Source: Brevibacillus_D fluminis_A
GTDB lineage: Bacteria; Bacillota; Bacilli; Brevibacillales; Brevibacillaceae
Assembly (NCBI RefSeq): GCF_052072235.1
Contig: NZ_CM125436.1
Location: forward strand, 1,916,001 to 1,980,000
Direction: 5' to 3'
Length of the DNA: 64,000 nucleotides
This document shows positions 23,437-32,679 of the stretch, one piece after another (positions within the stretch are counted from its first letter, which is position 1; every line of letters starts with the position of its first letter). The translations under genes and the position numbers were made by a program. The notes beneath the pieces are model-generated. The model did no database searches and had not been told where the DNA came from. It was given only the letters and a program-made list of their open reading frames with translations.

Positions 23437-25056
23437 GTGAAAAGGAAATGGCTACCTTCACTGCTCAGTCTGGCAGTGGCTGCTTCATTCGGGCTGGCCG
23501 GCTGTAGCAGTTCGACACCAGCGCCTGCCCAGGATCAATCGAAACCGGCGGAGCAATCGGCCCAACCGGCGCAGCCTTCTGCCAATGCCGTGCCGTCCGA
23601 TACGCTGGTTGTGGCGATCAGCTCTGACCAAGGCACGCTCGATCCGGCGGTCACGATGGACAACAGCGCATGGGCAATCACGTATTACGCGTATCAGCGC
23701 CTTGTCGAGTACGATGGAGCCACATCGGAAGTGAAACCCGGCTTGGCAAAAGAATGGAAAGTTAGCGATGACGGGCTGAAGTGGACCTTTACGCTGCAAG
23801 ACGGGAATACGTTTGCAGACGGAACGCCGGTCACCGCGGATGCGGTCAAATTTTCCTTTGACCGGATCTTGAACATCAAAAAAGGGCCGTATGACGTCTT
23901 CAGCGTGATCAAGGAAGTGAAGGTCGATTCGCCGACATCCGTCACGTTCGTCCTGTCCAAAAACTTCCCGCCGTTCCTCTCGACACTTGCAGCCAACTAC
24001 GGCAGCATCGTCAATCCGAAGGTGAAGGAAAAAGAACAGAACGGCGACCTGGGACAAGCATTCCTGGCGAGCAATACGATGGGAAGCGGCGCCTATGAGC
24101 TGTCGGAATGGAAAAAGGGCGAATATTTCAAATTGATCGCCAATCCGAAAGCGAAAACACAGCCCGCACTGAAAACCGTTTATTTCAAAATCATTCCGGA
24201 CGCGACGGCACAGCGTTTGCAGCTGGAACAAGGTGAGGTCGACATTGCGGAAGGCATCCCGGTTGAGCAGCTCAAGTCGCTCAAAGAGTCGCCTGCCATC
24301 GATTTGATTCAAAAGCCGAGCCTGTTCGTCGATATCGTGTACCTGAACACTTCCAAAGGCAATCCGGCCCTGAAAAATCCGAAGGTGCGCCAAGCGTTGA
24401 GCTACGCGATCGACTACGATGCCTTGACAAGCTCGGTTCAGGAAGGCTTTGCGACGCAGATGCGCGGCCCAATCCCGCAGGGGATGTGGGGACATGACGA
24501 CAATGCGATGCAATACAAGCATGATGTGGAAAAAGCGAAAGCGCTGCTTGCGGAAGCGGGCGCGAGCAATTTGACGCTCGATCTGCTGTATTCGGACAAC
24601 AAGCCGTGGTGGGAAACCGAAGCGTTGACGATCCAGGCATTTTTGGCTGATGTCGGCGTCAAAGTGAATTTGAAGAAAATTGCGTATGCGACAGCGCGTG
24701 AAATGATTGACAAAGGTGAATTCGACTTGTGCCTGGGTGTATGGAGCCCAGACTTTGCGGATCCGTTCATGTTCATGAACTACTGGTTCGACTCCAACAA
24801 CTTCGGTCTGGCTGGCAACCGCGCTTTCTACAAAAACGACAAAGTGGACCAGCTGGTTCGCCAGGCTGCGACGACTAACAACAAAGACGAGCGCACGAAA
24901 TTGTATCAGGAAGCGCAAAAAATCGTCATCGACGAAGCGCCTTACATCTATCTGTATCAAAAAGATTACATCGTGCCGATCAGCAAGAAATTGAAAGGAT
25001 TCGTCTACAACCCGATGCTGGAAAACATGTACAACCTGCCAGACCTCTCCAAGTAA
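23437..25056 (+). CDS. ddpA: Dipeptide ABC transporter, substrate-binding lipoprotein
   Basis: 539 residues, GTG start behind GGGGGAG. A lipoprotein signal with lipobox LAGC (C23) is followed by a Ser/Pro/Gln-rich linker to about residue 47, then a family-5 extracellular solute-binding domain (DTLVVAISSDQGTLDPA; VRQALSYAIDYDAL; YIYLYQKDYIVPI). It would capture peptides outside the membrane for the DdpBC permease. Substrate preference for D-Ala-D-Ala is inferred from ddpX upstream. Confidence 0.9.
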   Translation: MKRKWLPSLLSLAVAASFGLAGCSSSTPAPAQDQSKPAEQSAQPAQPSANAVPSDTLVVAISSDQGTLDPAVTMDNSAWAITYYAYQRLVEYDGATSEVKPGLAKEWKVSDDGLKWTFTLQDGNTFADGTPVTADAVKFSFDRILNIKKGPYDVFSVIKEVKVDSPTSVTFVLSKNFPPFLSTLAANYGSIVNPKVKEKEQNGDLGQAFLASNTMGSGAYELSEWKKGEYFKLIANPKAKTQPALKTVYFKIIPDATAQRLQLEQGEVDIAEGIPVEQLKSLKESPAIDLIQKPSLFVDIVYLNTSKGNPALKNPKVRQALSYAIDYDALTSSVQEGFATQMRGPIPQGMWGHDDNAMQYKHDVEKAKALLAEAGASNLTLDLLYSDNKPWWETEALTIQAFLADVGVKVNLKKIAYATAREMIDKGEFDLCLGVWSPDFADPFMFMNYWFDSNNFGLAGNRAFYKNDKVDQLVRQAATTNNKDERTKLYQEAQKIVIDEAPYIYLYQKDYIVPISKKLKGFVYNPMLENMYNLPDLSK

Positions 25057-25085
25057 CCGGGTAATCGAATGCAAGGGGTGTCACC

Positions 25086-26090
25086 ATGAAGCAATTGATC
25101 GCGAAACGACTTGGACTACTCGCATTCGTGTTGGTGGGAGTGACATTGATCACGTTTTTCATGTCGCATGTCATTCCCGGCGACCCGGCGCGGATGATGG
25201 TCGGACAGCGTGCTAGTGAGGAAACCCTGCAGGAAGTTCGTCGACAATTGGGCCTGGATCAACCGATCTGGGTCCAATATTTCACGTACATGAGCGGGCT
25301 TTTTACAGGCGACTTTGGAACCTCGATCCGCACGCAAAAACCGGTACTCGACGATTTGATCGCATTTTTTCCCGCCACGCTTGAGCTTGCGTTAACCGCC
25401 TTCGTCCTTGCGATTTTGGTCGGCGTGCCGATCGGGATTTTATCGGCGGTAAAAAAAGACACGGGGTATGACCATTCAGGCCGGTTCTTTTCCATTGCTG
25501 GCGTATCGACACCGGTATTTTGGAGCGGGCTGGTCGGCATTCTGATCTTTTATAAATTTTTAGGCTGGCTGCCATCGAGCGGAAGGCTTGATTTCGCTGT
25601 GGCGCCGCCGACCAAGATCACCGGGCTGTACGTGTTGGACAGCCTGTTGACGGGCAATATGGCCGCGCTGAAAAACAGCTTGTGGCACTTGATCCTGCCT
25701 GCGCTCACCTTGTCCTTCGCACAGCTCGCCGTCGTCTCGCGCCAGGTGCGTGCAAGCATGCTTGAGGTGTTGGGCCAGGAGTACATCCGCACGGCACTGG
25801 CAAACGGGATCGGCGGCGCCACGCTGCTTTACCGCTACGCGCTGCGCAACGCCCTGATCCCGACGATTACGGTCGTCGGCTTGTCCTTCGGCTCCCTGCT
25901 CGGGGGCGCCGTCGTGACGGAAACGATCTTTGGCTGGCCGGGAATGGGCAAATATGTGGTGGAATCGATTGCGTTCCTCGATTTTCCGTCGATTATGGGC
26001 TTCACGTTTGTCATCGCATTTGGCTACGTCTTGATCAACCTGCTCGTCGATCTCGCATACTACATGCTCAATCCGCAAATCAAACAGTAG
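25086..26090 (+). CDS. ddpB: Dipeptide ABC transporter permease (DppB type)
   Basis: 334 residues with six hydrophobic segments. It has the N-terminal signature LIAKRLGLLAFVLVGVTLI and the EAA-like loop (EYIRTALANGIGGATLLYRY) that docks with the ATPase. The protein starts 29 nt after ddpA with GGGGTG upstream. It forms the channel with the following permease. Confidence 0.93.
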   Translation: MKQLIAKRLGLLAFVLVGVTLITFFMSHVIPGDPARMMVGQRASEETLQEVRRQLGLDQPIWVQYFTYMSGLFTGDFGTSIRTQKPVLDDLIAFFPATLELALTAFVLAILVGVPIGILSAVKKDTGYDHSGRFFSIAGVSTPVFWSGLVGILIFYKFLGWLPSSGRLDFAVAPPTKITGLYVLDSLLTGNMAALKNSLWHLILPALTLSFAQLAVVSRQVRASMLEVLGQEYIRTALANGIGGATLLYRYALRNALIPTITVVGLSFGSLLGGAVVTETIFGWPGMGKYVVESIAFLDFPSIMGFTFVIAFGYVLINLLVDLAYYMLNPQIKQ

Positions 26091-26102
26091 GGGGAGAGAC
26101 AG

Positions 26103-26978
26103 GTGTCTACAGAAGTCGTTGTGCAAGTTCCGCAAAAACGCAAGGCTGTCAATCCATTCTGGTTCAAACTGAAGAAAAATCCGTTAACGCTCGCAGGGCT
26201 TTCCGTCATCGTGCTGATTTTGCTCGCATCCGTTTTCGCCCCGCTGATCACTTCCTATGATCCGACGAAAATCAACATCATCGAGCGGTTTGGCGCCCCA
26301 AGTGCCAAGCACTGGTTTGGGACCGATGAAGTTGGGCGCGACATTTTTACCCGAATCTTGTACGGTGCCCGCCTGTCGCTTGGCGTCGGGGTGGCCGTCG
26401 TTCTCGGGGCCGGTTTTTTCGGCACGCTGATCGGGGCGATCTCCGGGTATTTCGGCGGGCGCGTCGATCAGGCGATCATGCGGGCGATGGATATGATTCT
26501 CGCCTTTCCGTCACTCGTGCTCGCAATGGCGGTCGCAGCGACGCTGGGGCCTAATCTGCAAAATGCGATGATCGCGATCGCCATTGTAAAAATTCCGGTT
26601 TATGTGCGACTGGCACGTGCCGAAACGCTGGTGCTGCGTGAAAAGCTGTACGTCCAGGCGGCCATCACCTTCGGCCTCTCTTCCTGGCGGATCATTTTCA
26701 AGCACATCATTCCCAATGCAATCTCTCCTGTCGTCATACAGGTTACGCTAGATATCGGCGATGCGATATTGGTGGTCGCCACGCTTGGGTTCCTCGGTCT
26801 GGGAGCGCAGCCGCCGACACCCGAATGGGGGGCCATGATCAGCATCGGCTGGAAATACTTGCTCGATTACTGGTGGTACCCTACGTTTCCGGGGCTCGCG
26901 CTGTTCCTCGCCTCCTGTGGGTTCAATTTGATCGGCGATGGCATCCGCGACATTCTCGATCCGAAAAACAACCGTTGA
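26103..26978 (+). CDS. ddpC: Dipeptide ABC transporter permease (DppC type)
   Basis: 291 residues, GTG start behind AGGGGGAGAG. It has a cytoplasmic N-terminal segment, then six membrane segments. The DppC-type motif FGTDEVGRDIFTRILYGAR near residue 73 and the EAA loop (YVQAAITFGLSSWRIIFKHI) are present. It pairs with the preceding permease, 12 nt away. Confidence 0.93.
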   Translation: MSTEVVVQVPQKRKAVNPFWFKLKKNPLTLAGLSVIVLILLASVFAPLITSYDPTKINIIERFGAPSAKHWFGTDEVGRDIFTRILYGARLSLGVGVAVVLGAGFFGTLIGAISGYFGGRVDQAIMRAMDMILAFPSLVLAMAVAATLGPNLQNAMIAIAIVKIPVYVRLARAETLVLREKLYVQAAITFGLSSWRIIFKHIIPNAISPVVIQVTLDIGDAILVVATLGFLGLGAQPPTPEWGAMISIGWKYLLDYWWYPTFPGLALFLASCGFNLIGDGIRDILDPKNNR

Positions 26979-26991
26979 AAGGAGGAGCCGC

Positions 26992-27963
26992 ATGCTGCTG
27001 TCGATCCAGAATTTGTCCGTTTCCTTTACCTCGATGCAAGACCAGATCAAGGCGCTGCATCAAGTCTCGCTTTCCATCGACCGCGGGGAGATCGTAGGGA
27101 TCGTGGGGGAGTCCGGCTCGGGCAAATCCGTTACCGCGCTTACCGTCCTCGGACTTCTTGAACGCAATGCGAAAATTACCGAGGGCGAAATCATCTACAA
27201 TGGCCAAAATGTTCTCACGCTTCCGCCAAAAGAGCTGCATGCGCTGCGGGGCAAGCAGATCGGCATGGTGTTTCAGGAGCCGATGACCGCGCTGCACCCG
27301 ACGATGAAAATCGGTGACCAGCTGGCAGAGGTTATTCGCCGCCACCGCAATCTGTCCAAAAAAGAGGCGTATGCACAAGCCGTGAAAAGCTTGGAAGAGG
27401 TGCATATTCGCGAGCCGCAGCTGGTGGCGCGAAAATACCCGTTTGAACTGAGCGGCGGGATGCGCCAGCGCGTGGTGATTGCGCTGGCAATGGCGGCCCC
27501 GCCTGATTTATTGATCTGCGACGAACCGACGACAGCGCTGGATGTCACGATCCAGCACGAAATTCTCAAGCTGATGAAAGAACTGTCCAAAACCCGTGGC
27601 ACAGCCATCATGTTCATTACGCACGACTTGGGCGTCGTAGCGGAAGTTTGCCATCGGGTGGCGGTCATGTATGCGGGGGAGGTTGTAGAAACCGGCGAAA
27701 CCAAGGCGGTGCTCGCTGATCCGCAGCATCCGTATACCCGCTCCTTGATCGGGGCGCTTCCCGACCTGACCGATCCGGATCAGCCGCTGCAATCCATTGC
27801 GGGCGAAATCCCCAATCTGCGCAACCGGCCACAAGGCTGCATCTTCGCGTCGCGCTGCGAGTATGCCGATGAGCGCTGCCGCCGCGAGCGGCCGGAATTG
27901 AAATCCTGGAACGAGACAGCAGGGGCGAATCACGGTCATCTGGCTGCTTGTTGGTTGAGGTGA
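26992..27963 (+). CDS. ddpD: Dipeptide ABC transporter ATPase (DppD type)
   Basis: 323 residues from the ATG at 26992, behind AAAGGAGG; the open frame upstream overlaps ddpC. Walker A GESGSGKSV near 37, signature LSGGMRQRV, Walker B LLICDEPTTALD, switch His in MFITHDLG. The C-terminal oligopeptide-transport domain (from about 240) has Cys residues in GCIFASRCEYADERC, which in related proteins bind an iron-sulfur cluster. Confidence 0.95.
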   Translation: MLLSIQNLSVSFTSMQDQIKALHQVSLSIDRGEIVGIVGESGSGKSVTALTVLGLLERNAKITEGEIIYNGQNVLTLPPKELHALRGKQIGMVFQEPMTALHPTMKIGDQLAEVIRRHRNLSKKEAYAQAVKSLEEVHIREPQLVARKYPFELSGGMRQRVVIALAMAAPPDLLICDEPTTALDVTIQHEILKLMKELSKTRGTAIMFITHDLGVVAEVCHRVAVMYAGEVVETGETKAVLADPQHPYTRSLIGALPDLTDPDQPLQSIAGEIPNLRNRPQGCIFASRCEYADERCRRERPELKSWNETAGANHGHLAACWLR

Positions 27964-27967
27964 TACG

Positions 27968-28765
27968 ATGGAACCACTCATTCAATTGTCCAACATACAA
28001 AAAGTGTTCGGCAGCGGCAGCCAGCAGGTAACCGCAGTAAGCGATGTGAGCTTTGACATCTATCCGGGTGAGACATTCGGATTGATTGGTGAGTCGGGCT
28101 CGGGGAAGAGCACGCTGGGGAAAATGCTGATCGGATTGGAAGCGCCCACCCAAGGCGACATCCTTTATGCCAAGGGGCGGCTGTGGCAAGGAGGCGCCTT
28201 TAAACGGCAGCGGCCGGGCGAGGTCCAGATCGTGTTCCAGGACCCGCAATCCTCGCTTGATCCGCGCATGCGGGTAAAAGACATTGTGCTTGAGCCGCTA
28301 TTGGCTCTGCCCGCTGCGCAGAGAAGGGAAAAAGCGGAGCCGCGAAGACTTGGCGAACTGATTACCCGTGTCGGATTGAAAGAGGAGCATCTGTCCCGTT
28401 ACCCGCACGAATTCAGCGGCGGGCAGCGGCAGCGCATCGCCATCGCGCGGGCGCTCGTGTCCGATCCCCAATTTGTCGTGCTGGATGAGCCGACCTCCGC
28501 GCTGGACGTATCGGTTCAGGCGCAGGTTCTCAACTTGCTCAAGGAATTGAAGCGGGAGCGCAACCTGACCTACTTGTTCATCTCGCACAACATGGCGGTG
28601 ATCCGCTACATGTGCGACCGGATGGCTGTCATGTACAAAGGCAAAATCGTTGAGGTCGGGGCGTCACGGCAAATTTTTCAGGCGCCTGCCCACGATTATA
28701 CGAAAACGCTGCTGTCCTCTCTGCCAAGCATGTTCGCCGATCGCGAGGAGCCGAGCCATGTTTAA
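27968..28765 (+). CDS. ddpF: Dipeptide ABC transporter ATPase (DppF type)
   Basis: 265 residues. Walker A GESGSGKST near 39, signature EFSGGQRQRIAIARAL, Walker B FVVLDEPTSALD, switch His in LFISHNM. It is shorter than the usual ~320 because the C-terminal Cys-rich oligopeptide domain is nearly absent. It starts 4 nt after ddpD and overlaps the regulator gene by 8 nt. Confidence 0.94.
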   Translation: MEPLIQLSNIQKVFGSGSQQVTAVSDVSFDIYPGETFGLIGESGSGKSTLGKMLIGLEAPTQGDILYAKGRLWQGGAFKRQRPGEVQIVFQDPQSSLDPRMRVKDIVLEPLLALPAAQRREKAEPRRLGELITRVGLKEEHLSRYPHEFSGGQRQRIAIARALVSDPQFVVLDEPTSALDVSVQAQVLNLLKELKRERNLTYLFISHNMAVIRYMCDRMAVMYKGKIVEVGASRQIFQAPAHDYTKTLLSSLPSMFADREEPSHV

Positions 28766-29288
28766 CGGGGCGGAGGTACGGCAGCTGCGCCAACAAAAAA
28801 GGCTGACCTTGCAAAATCTGGCGGACAAGACCTCGCTCAGCGTCAGTCTGCTCTCGCAAATTGAACGAGGTTTGGTCGATCCGACCATCAGCACATTCTG
28901 GAAAATCTGTTCGGCGCTCGATGTGCCGATCAACCATTTTTTTCAGCTGCCGCCGGAGCAAGATCCGGTCATTCGCAAAGACCAGCGGAAAATCATCGAG
29001 TTGGCGGAGACCAATGTCAAATATCACGTGCTCACACCGATCCAGCAGGGGAAGATCGAGTTTTTGCTGGTGGAGATCGAGCCGGGCGAGATCGTGCAGC
29101 CGGAGCTTGTCGCACACTCGGGGGAAGAATGCGGCTTTGTGCTCCAAGGCGAATTGAAGGTCATGCTTGACGATCGGGAATACCACTTGCATGAGGGGGA
29201 CAGCATCGGGTTTCCCAGCACGCACCCGCATCGCTACCTCAATCCAGGGAAAAAAACATCCATCTCGATTTGGGCGCGCGCCACATAG
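28758..29288 (+). CDS. XRE-family regulator with C-terminal cupin domain
   Basis: 176 residues from the ATG at 28758 (GCGAGGAG upstream). A helix-turn-helix lies at about 6-60 (LTLQNLADKTSLSVSLLSQIERG, PTISTFWKICSALDVP). A cupin sensor domain at about 105-172 contains HSGEECGFVLQGELKVML and HPHRY. It overlaps ddpF, so it is part of the operon and is the obvious candidate regulator of it. The ligand is unknown; members of this family sense small metabolites. Its stop codon lies in the loop of the terminator. Confidence 0.88.
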   Translation: MFNGAEVRQLRQQKRLTLQNLADKTSLSVSLLSQIERGLVDPTISTFWKICSALDVPINHFFQLPPEQDPVIRKDQRKIIELAETNVKYHVLTPIQQGKIEFLLVEIEPGEIVQPELVAHSGEECGFVLQGELKVMLDDREYHLHEGDSIGFPSTHPHRYLNPGKKTSISIWARAT

Positions 29289-29300
29289 GCGCGCTTTTTT
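29276..29300 (+). terminator. Terminator of the ddp operon
   Basis: GCGCGCC at 29276 pairs with GGCGCGC at 29288, loop ACATA, followed by six T. The regulator's TAG stop lies in this hairpin. Confidence 0.9.
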
Positions 29301-29439
29301 GTGTGTTTCACGACGCAAGCGGCATCTGCGCAACCGCGCCGTGGGCAGGAGAATGGGGAACGATGTCGAAAAAAGAGGAGGAGATTCTTGGTAAACTTGC
29401 GCTTTTCGCAACAATGACACGACAGAAAGGAAGAAGCAC

Positions 29440-31509
29440 ATGCGGAACAAATGGATCGGGAAGGCCGCTTTGTTGGCAAGCGCACTTTCCCTGGCGATTC
29501 CTTGCGGCACAACCGGAGTTGCGGCAAAAGCCGATGAAATCCGCGTCGCTTTATTTATCGATGCAGGAGTCGGCTATCGCGGCGTCGTACCGGCCGTCAC
29601 GCTGTCGAGTGACAGCGGGCTTGCGATGGAGCTGCAATCCGAGTCGGGGGATGTTTCCTTGCCTGACATGCCGGGGAATGCAGCGCGGTTCAAGGTCGAC
29701 CAGCTGCAGGTGACGCTCATCGAAACGCCGAGCAAGAGCGAAGCGCAGCGGATCGCCACCCTCGCGGCGCAAAAGAAACTCGATGCGTCCATTCAGGTGG
29801 AAGGGAACGATGCGCAGCCATTCTACCGCGTCGTTAGCGGATCATTTGAAAGCTATCAGGCTGCCCAGACGCATGCGCAAAAAGCGAAGGCGCTCGGCGT
29901 AGCCCCCAAAATAACGGGACCGTACCATTTGGATGCCGGACAATACGGCAGCCTGAAAGAAGCGGCCCAGATCGAGGCCGTGTTTGAATCAGCGGGAGTA
30001 CCGGCGCACGTGGTTCTGGTGCCGACAGGAAAGAACAAAGCGGGCTACGGCGTATGGGTCGGGAGTGAAGTAAACAAGGATTCATTGGCAAAGCTGAGCG
30101 TAACCGCTTCAGCGGTGCTGCCGACGATTTCCTACCGGACGGCAACCGCGCAAAGCTATGTGCTGGTAAACCGCGAGCTGTCCGGCGGCTCGACCATCTA
30201 TCAGTACGCGTTCGCACCGCAGTCTACGCTCGTCGTAGAGCCTGACAAAGGCGGCGGCACACCGCTCATCGGCGTTTTGGAGCGGGACAAGCGGAAATAT
30301 CGCGGCCACTTTGAGCTGTCCAGGTACAACGGCTATTTGACGGTGGTCAACCAATTGCCGGTGGAGGAGTATTTGTACGGCGTTGTTGGCTCCGAGATGG
30401 CCACCGGCTGGCCGCTCGAAGCGTTGAAGGCGCAGGCGGTGCTGGCGCGGACGAAGGCGATGAGCCAGCCGAACAAGTACAAGGTTGCGGACGTTTCCGA
30501 TACGGTGAACGAGCAGGCGTACTATGGCTATACGAAGGAAGCGGCCGATATTCGCAGGGCGGTGGACCAGACGGAAGGCGAGGTCATTCGTTACAACGGC
30601 AAGCTGGTCGAAGCCCTCTACTATTCCAATGCTGGCGGCATTACGGCGGACGGCACGGAAGTGTGGGGCAATCCGGTTCCGTACACACACGTCGTAGAGA
30701 GTGAGGATGCAGCTCCGCAGGCGACGGCAATCATGTGGTACCGTGTCGAGCTTGCGGACGGGACCATTGGCTATATTCGTTCCGATTATGTCACGATCAG
30801 CGGGACCAATTCGCTCGGTTTGCAGACGGGGATCGTCAATACGGATAACCTGAACTTCCGCAACGGACCGAGCGCGACCTACAACAAAGTGCTGCAAACG
30901 CTATCGATCGGGACAGCGGTCACGATCATCAGCGAAGAACCCGAGGAAAACGCCTATTCATGGACGCGCGGCCCGTATACGGCGCAAGAAGTGACCACGA
31001 TGATCAACAACAGCAAGGCAGGCAGCTTTTCCTCCCCGATCAGCACGCTCACCGTATCCGAAAGAGGGCCGTCCGGACGCGTAATCGCGATGGAAGCGGA
31101 CGGACGCGAGCTTACAGTTTCGTCACCGGACGCGCACCGCTCCATATTCAAGCAGGGTGACAGCTCGCTGCGCAGCACGCGGTTTACGGTGGAGGAGCTG
31201 GGTGGCTTCACCATGGTCGGCGCGAACGGGCGGGTGAGCCAGGCAAAAGGATCGGGCCAGCTGTATGCGATCAGCGGCAGCGGATACGGAACAATGCCTG
31301 CGAACGGATTCAGCGATGATTTTGTTGTCTATACTGGTTCTAGCGAGTGGAGTGTCTTATCCAAAACGAAAAAATTCCTGTTCCGCGGGAACGGGTTCGG
31401 CCATGGCCTTGGCGTTTCCCAATACGGAGCGAAAGCAATGGCGGAGCAAGGGCTGGATTACAGACAAATTCTCGAGTATTACTACAACGATATTACGATC
31501 GGCGAGTAA
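29440..31509 (+). CDS. SpoIID/LytB-domain exported protein with SPOR-like and SH3 regions
   Basis: 689 residues. A signal peptide (1-30) is followed by a SPOR-like segment near 128-200 (YRVVSGSFESYQAAQTHA). The SpoIID domain starts near 270: YRGHFELSRYNGYLTVVNQL, then VVGSEMATGWPLEALKAQA with E319 at the catalytic position of SpoIID, and later GHGLGVSQYGAKAMAEQG near 650. An SH3-like unit (LNFRNGPSATYNKVLQTL, about 462-510) sits between the two halves of the SpoIID fold. SpoIID is a lytic transglycosylase acting on denuded glycan. Whether this paralogue acts in engulfment, germination or vegetative wall turnover is not shown. It has its own ribosome site AAAGGAAG. Confidence 0.85.
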   Translation: MRNKWIGKAALLASALSLAIPCGTTGVAAKADEIRVALFIDAGVGYRGVVPAVTLSSDSGLAMELQSESGDVSLPDMPGNAARFKVDQLQVTLIETPSKSEAQRIATLAAQKKLDASIQVEGNDAQPFYRVVSGSFESYQAAQTHAQKAKALGVAPKITGPYHLDAGQYGSLKEAAQIEAVFESAGVPAHVVLVPTGKNKAGYGVWVGSEVNKDSLAKLSVTASAVLPTISYRTATAQSYVLVNRELSGGSTIYQYAFAPQSTLVVEPDKGGGTPLIGVLERDKRKYRGHFELSRYNGYLTVVNQLPVEEYLYGVVGSEMATGWPLEALKAQAVLARTKAMSQPNKYKVADVSDTVNEQAYYGYTKEAADIRRAVDQTEGEVIRYNGKLVEALYYSNAGGITADGTEVWGNPVPYTHVVESEDAAPQATAIMWYRVELADGTIGYIRSDYVTISGTNSLGLQTGIVNTDNLNFRNGPSATYNKVLQTLSIGTAVTIISEEPEENAYSWTRGPYTAQEVTTMINNSKAGSFSSPISTLTVSERGPSGRVIAMEADGRELTVSSPDAHRSIFKQGDSSLRSTRFTVEELGGFTMVGANGRVSQAKGSGQLYAISGSGYGTMPANGFSDDFVVYTGSSEWSVLSKTKKFLFRGNGFGHGLGVSQYGAKAMAEQGLDYRQILEYYYNDITIGE

Positions 31510-31551
31510 CGCAAGCCGTTCACGACATAAATGACAGATGGGAGCATCAAC

Positions 31552-32583
31552 ATGGACGTAACGCAATTTGACTTTGATTTGCCAGAGCGCTTGATTGCCC
31601 AGCACCCGCTGGCGGACCGCAGCGCGTCGCGGCTGCTTGTTTTGCACAAACAGACCGGAGCGGTTGAGCATCGCAAATTCACCGACCTGATCGATTACTT
31701 GCGCGAAGGCGATGTGCTGGTTTTAAACGACAGCCGCGTGTTGCCGGCGCGATTGATCGGCGTGAAGACGGATACCGGCGCAAACATCGAGGTACTGCTC
31801 TTGAAATCATTGGGGGATGACCGCTGGGAAACGCTCGTCAAACCAGGCAAGCGGGTGAAGCCGGGAACGGAGATCAGCTTTGGCGACGGACTGCTTCGGG
31901 CCGTATGCGAATCATCGACAGAAACGGGCGGGCGGATCATCCGCTTCTCCTATGAAGGAATTTTCTATGAGCTGCTCGATCGTCTCGGCTCCATGCCGCT
32001 GCCGCCGTATATTCATGAGCAACTCGAAGATCGGGAGCGCTACCAGACCGTATACTCGCGGGAGCTGGGATCGGCGGCAGCCCCAACGGCTGGCCTGCAT
32101 TTTACGAAAGACTACTTGCAGCGGCTGGAGCAAAAAGGCGTCCAGCTCGCCTACATCACGCTTCACGTAGGTCTGGGCACGTTCCGGCCGGTGAGTGCCG
32201 ATACGGTCGAGGAGCACGTGATGCATGCCGAATACTATGAAATTCCGGAGGAAACGGCACGGATCGTCAATGCCGCGAAAAGCGAGGGGCGACGCGTGAT
32301 CGCAGTCGGGACGACATCGTGCCGGACGCTGGAGACAGTCGGAAAAGCACACGGCGGCAAGCTGGCGGCCGAATCGGGCTGGACGGACATCTTCATCTAC
32401 CCAGGCTATCAGTTCAGCATCATCGATGGCATGATCACCAATTTCCATTTGCCGAAATCGACCCTGGTCATGCTGATCAGCGCGCTTGCCGGGCGGGAAA
32501 CGATCTTGAACGCGTATCGCGAAGCGGTCGAGCAAGAATACCGGTTCTTCAGCTTTGGCGACGCGATGCTGATTAACCCGTAG
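31552..32583 (+). CDS. queA: S-adenosylmethionine:tRNA ribosyltransferase-isomerase (QueA)
   Basis: 343 residues from ATG 31552 (GGGAG upstream); an in-frame ATG at 31531 has no ribosome site. Typical motifs: FDFDLPERLIAQHP at the start, LLVLHKQTGAVEHRKF, LNDSRVLPARL, SAAAPTAGLHFT, LHVGLGTF and FHLPKSTLVMLISA. It makes epoxyqueuosine in the tRNA wobble position. It precedes tgt as in other Bacillales. Confidence 0.97.
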   Translation: MDVTQFDFDLPERLIAQHPLADRSASRLLVLHKQTGAVEHRKFTDLIDYLREGDVLVLNDSRVLPARLIGVKTDTGANIEVLLLKSLGDDRWETLVKPGKRVKPGTEISFGDGLLRAVCESSTETGGRIIRFSYEGIFYELLDRLGSMPLPPYIHEQLEDRERYQTVYSRELGSAAAPTAGLHFTKDYLQRLEQKGVQLAYITLHVGLGTFRPVSADTVEEHVMHAEYYEIPEETARIVNAAKSEGRRVIAVGTTSCRTLETVGKAHGGKLAAESGWTDIFIYPGYQFSIIDGMITNFHLPKSTLVMLISALAGRETILNAYREAVEQEYRFFSFGDAMLINP

Positions 32584-32591
32584 CATTTCCC

Positions 32592-32620
32592 TTGTACTTC
32601 TGTTCGCAAACCACTATAAT
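32592..32620 (+). promoter_or_regulatory. Sigma-A promoter of tgt-yajC
   Basis: TTGTAC (32592) and TATAAT (32615-32620) with 17 nt between, 60 nt upstream of tgt. Confidence 0.75.
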
Positions 32621-32679
32621 AGATAAGAATTGGGTTATATTTCTAACGAAGAATTTGGTACTTCAAGGAGTTGCAAAAC

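Noticed and set aside
23485..25074. 529-residue open frame opposite the binding protein gene
   Set aside because: Shadow; the sense strand has a lipoprotein signal and a family-5 solute-binding domain.
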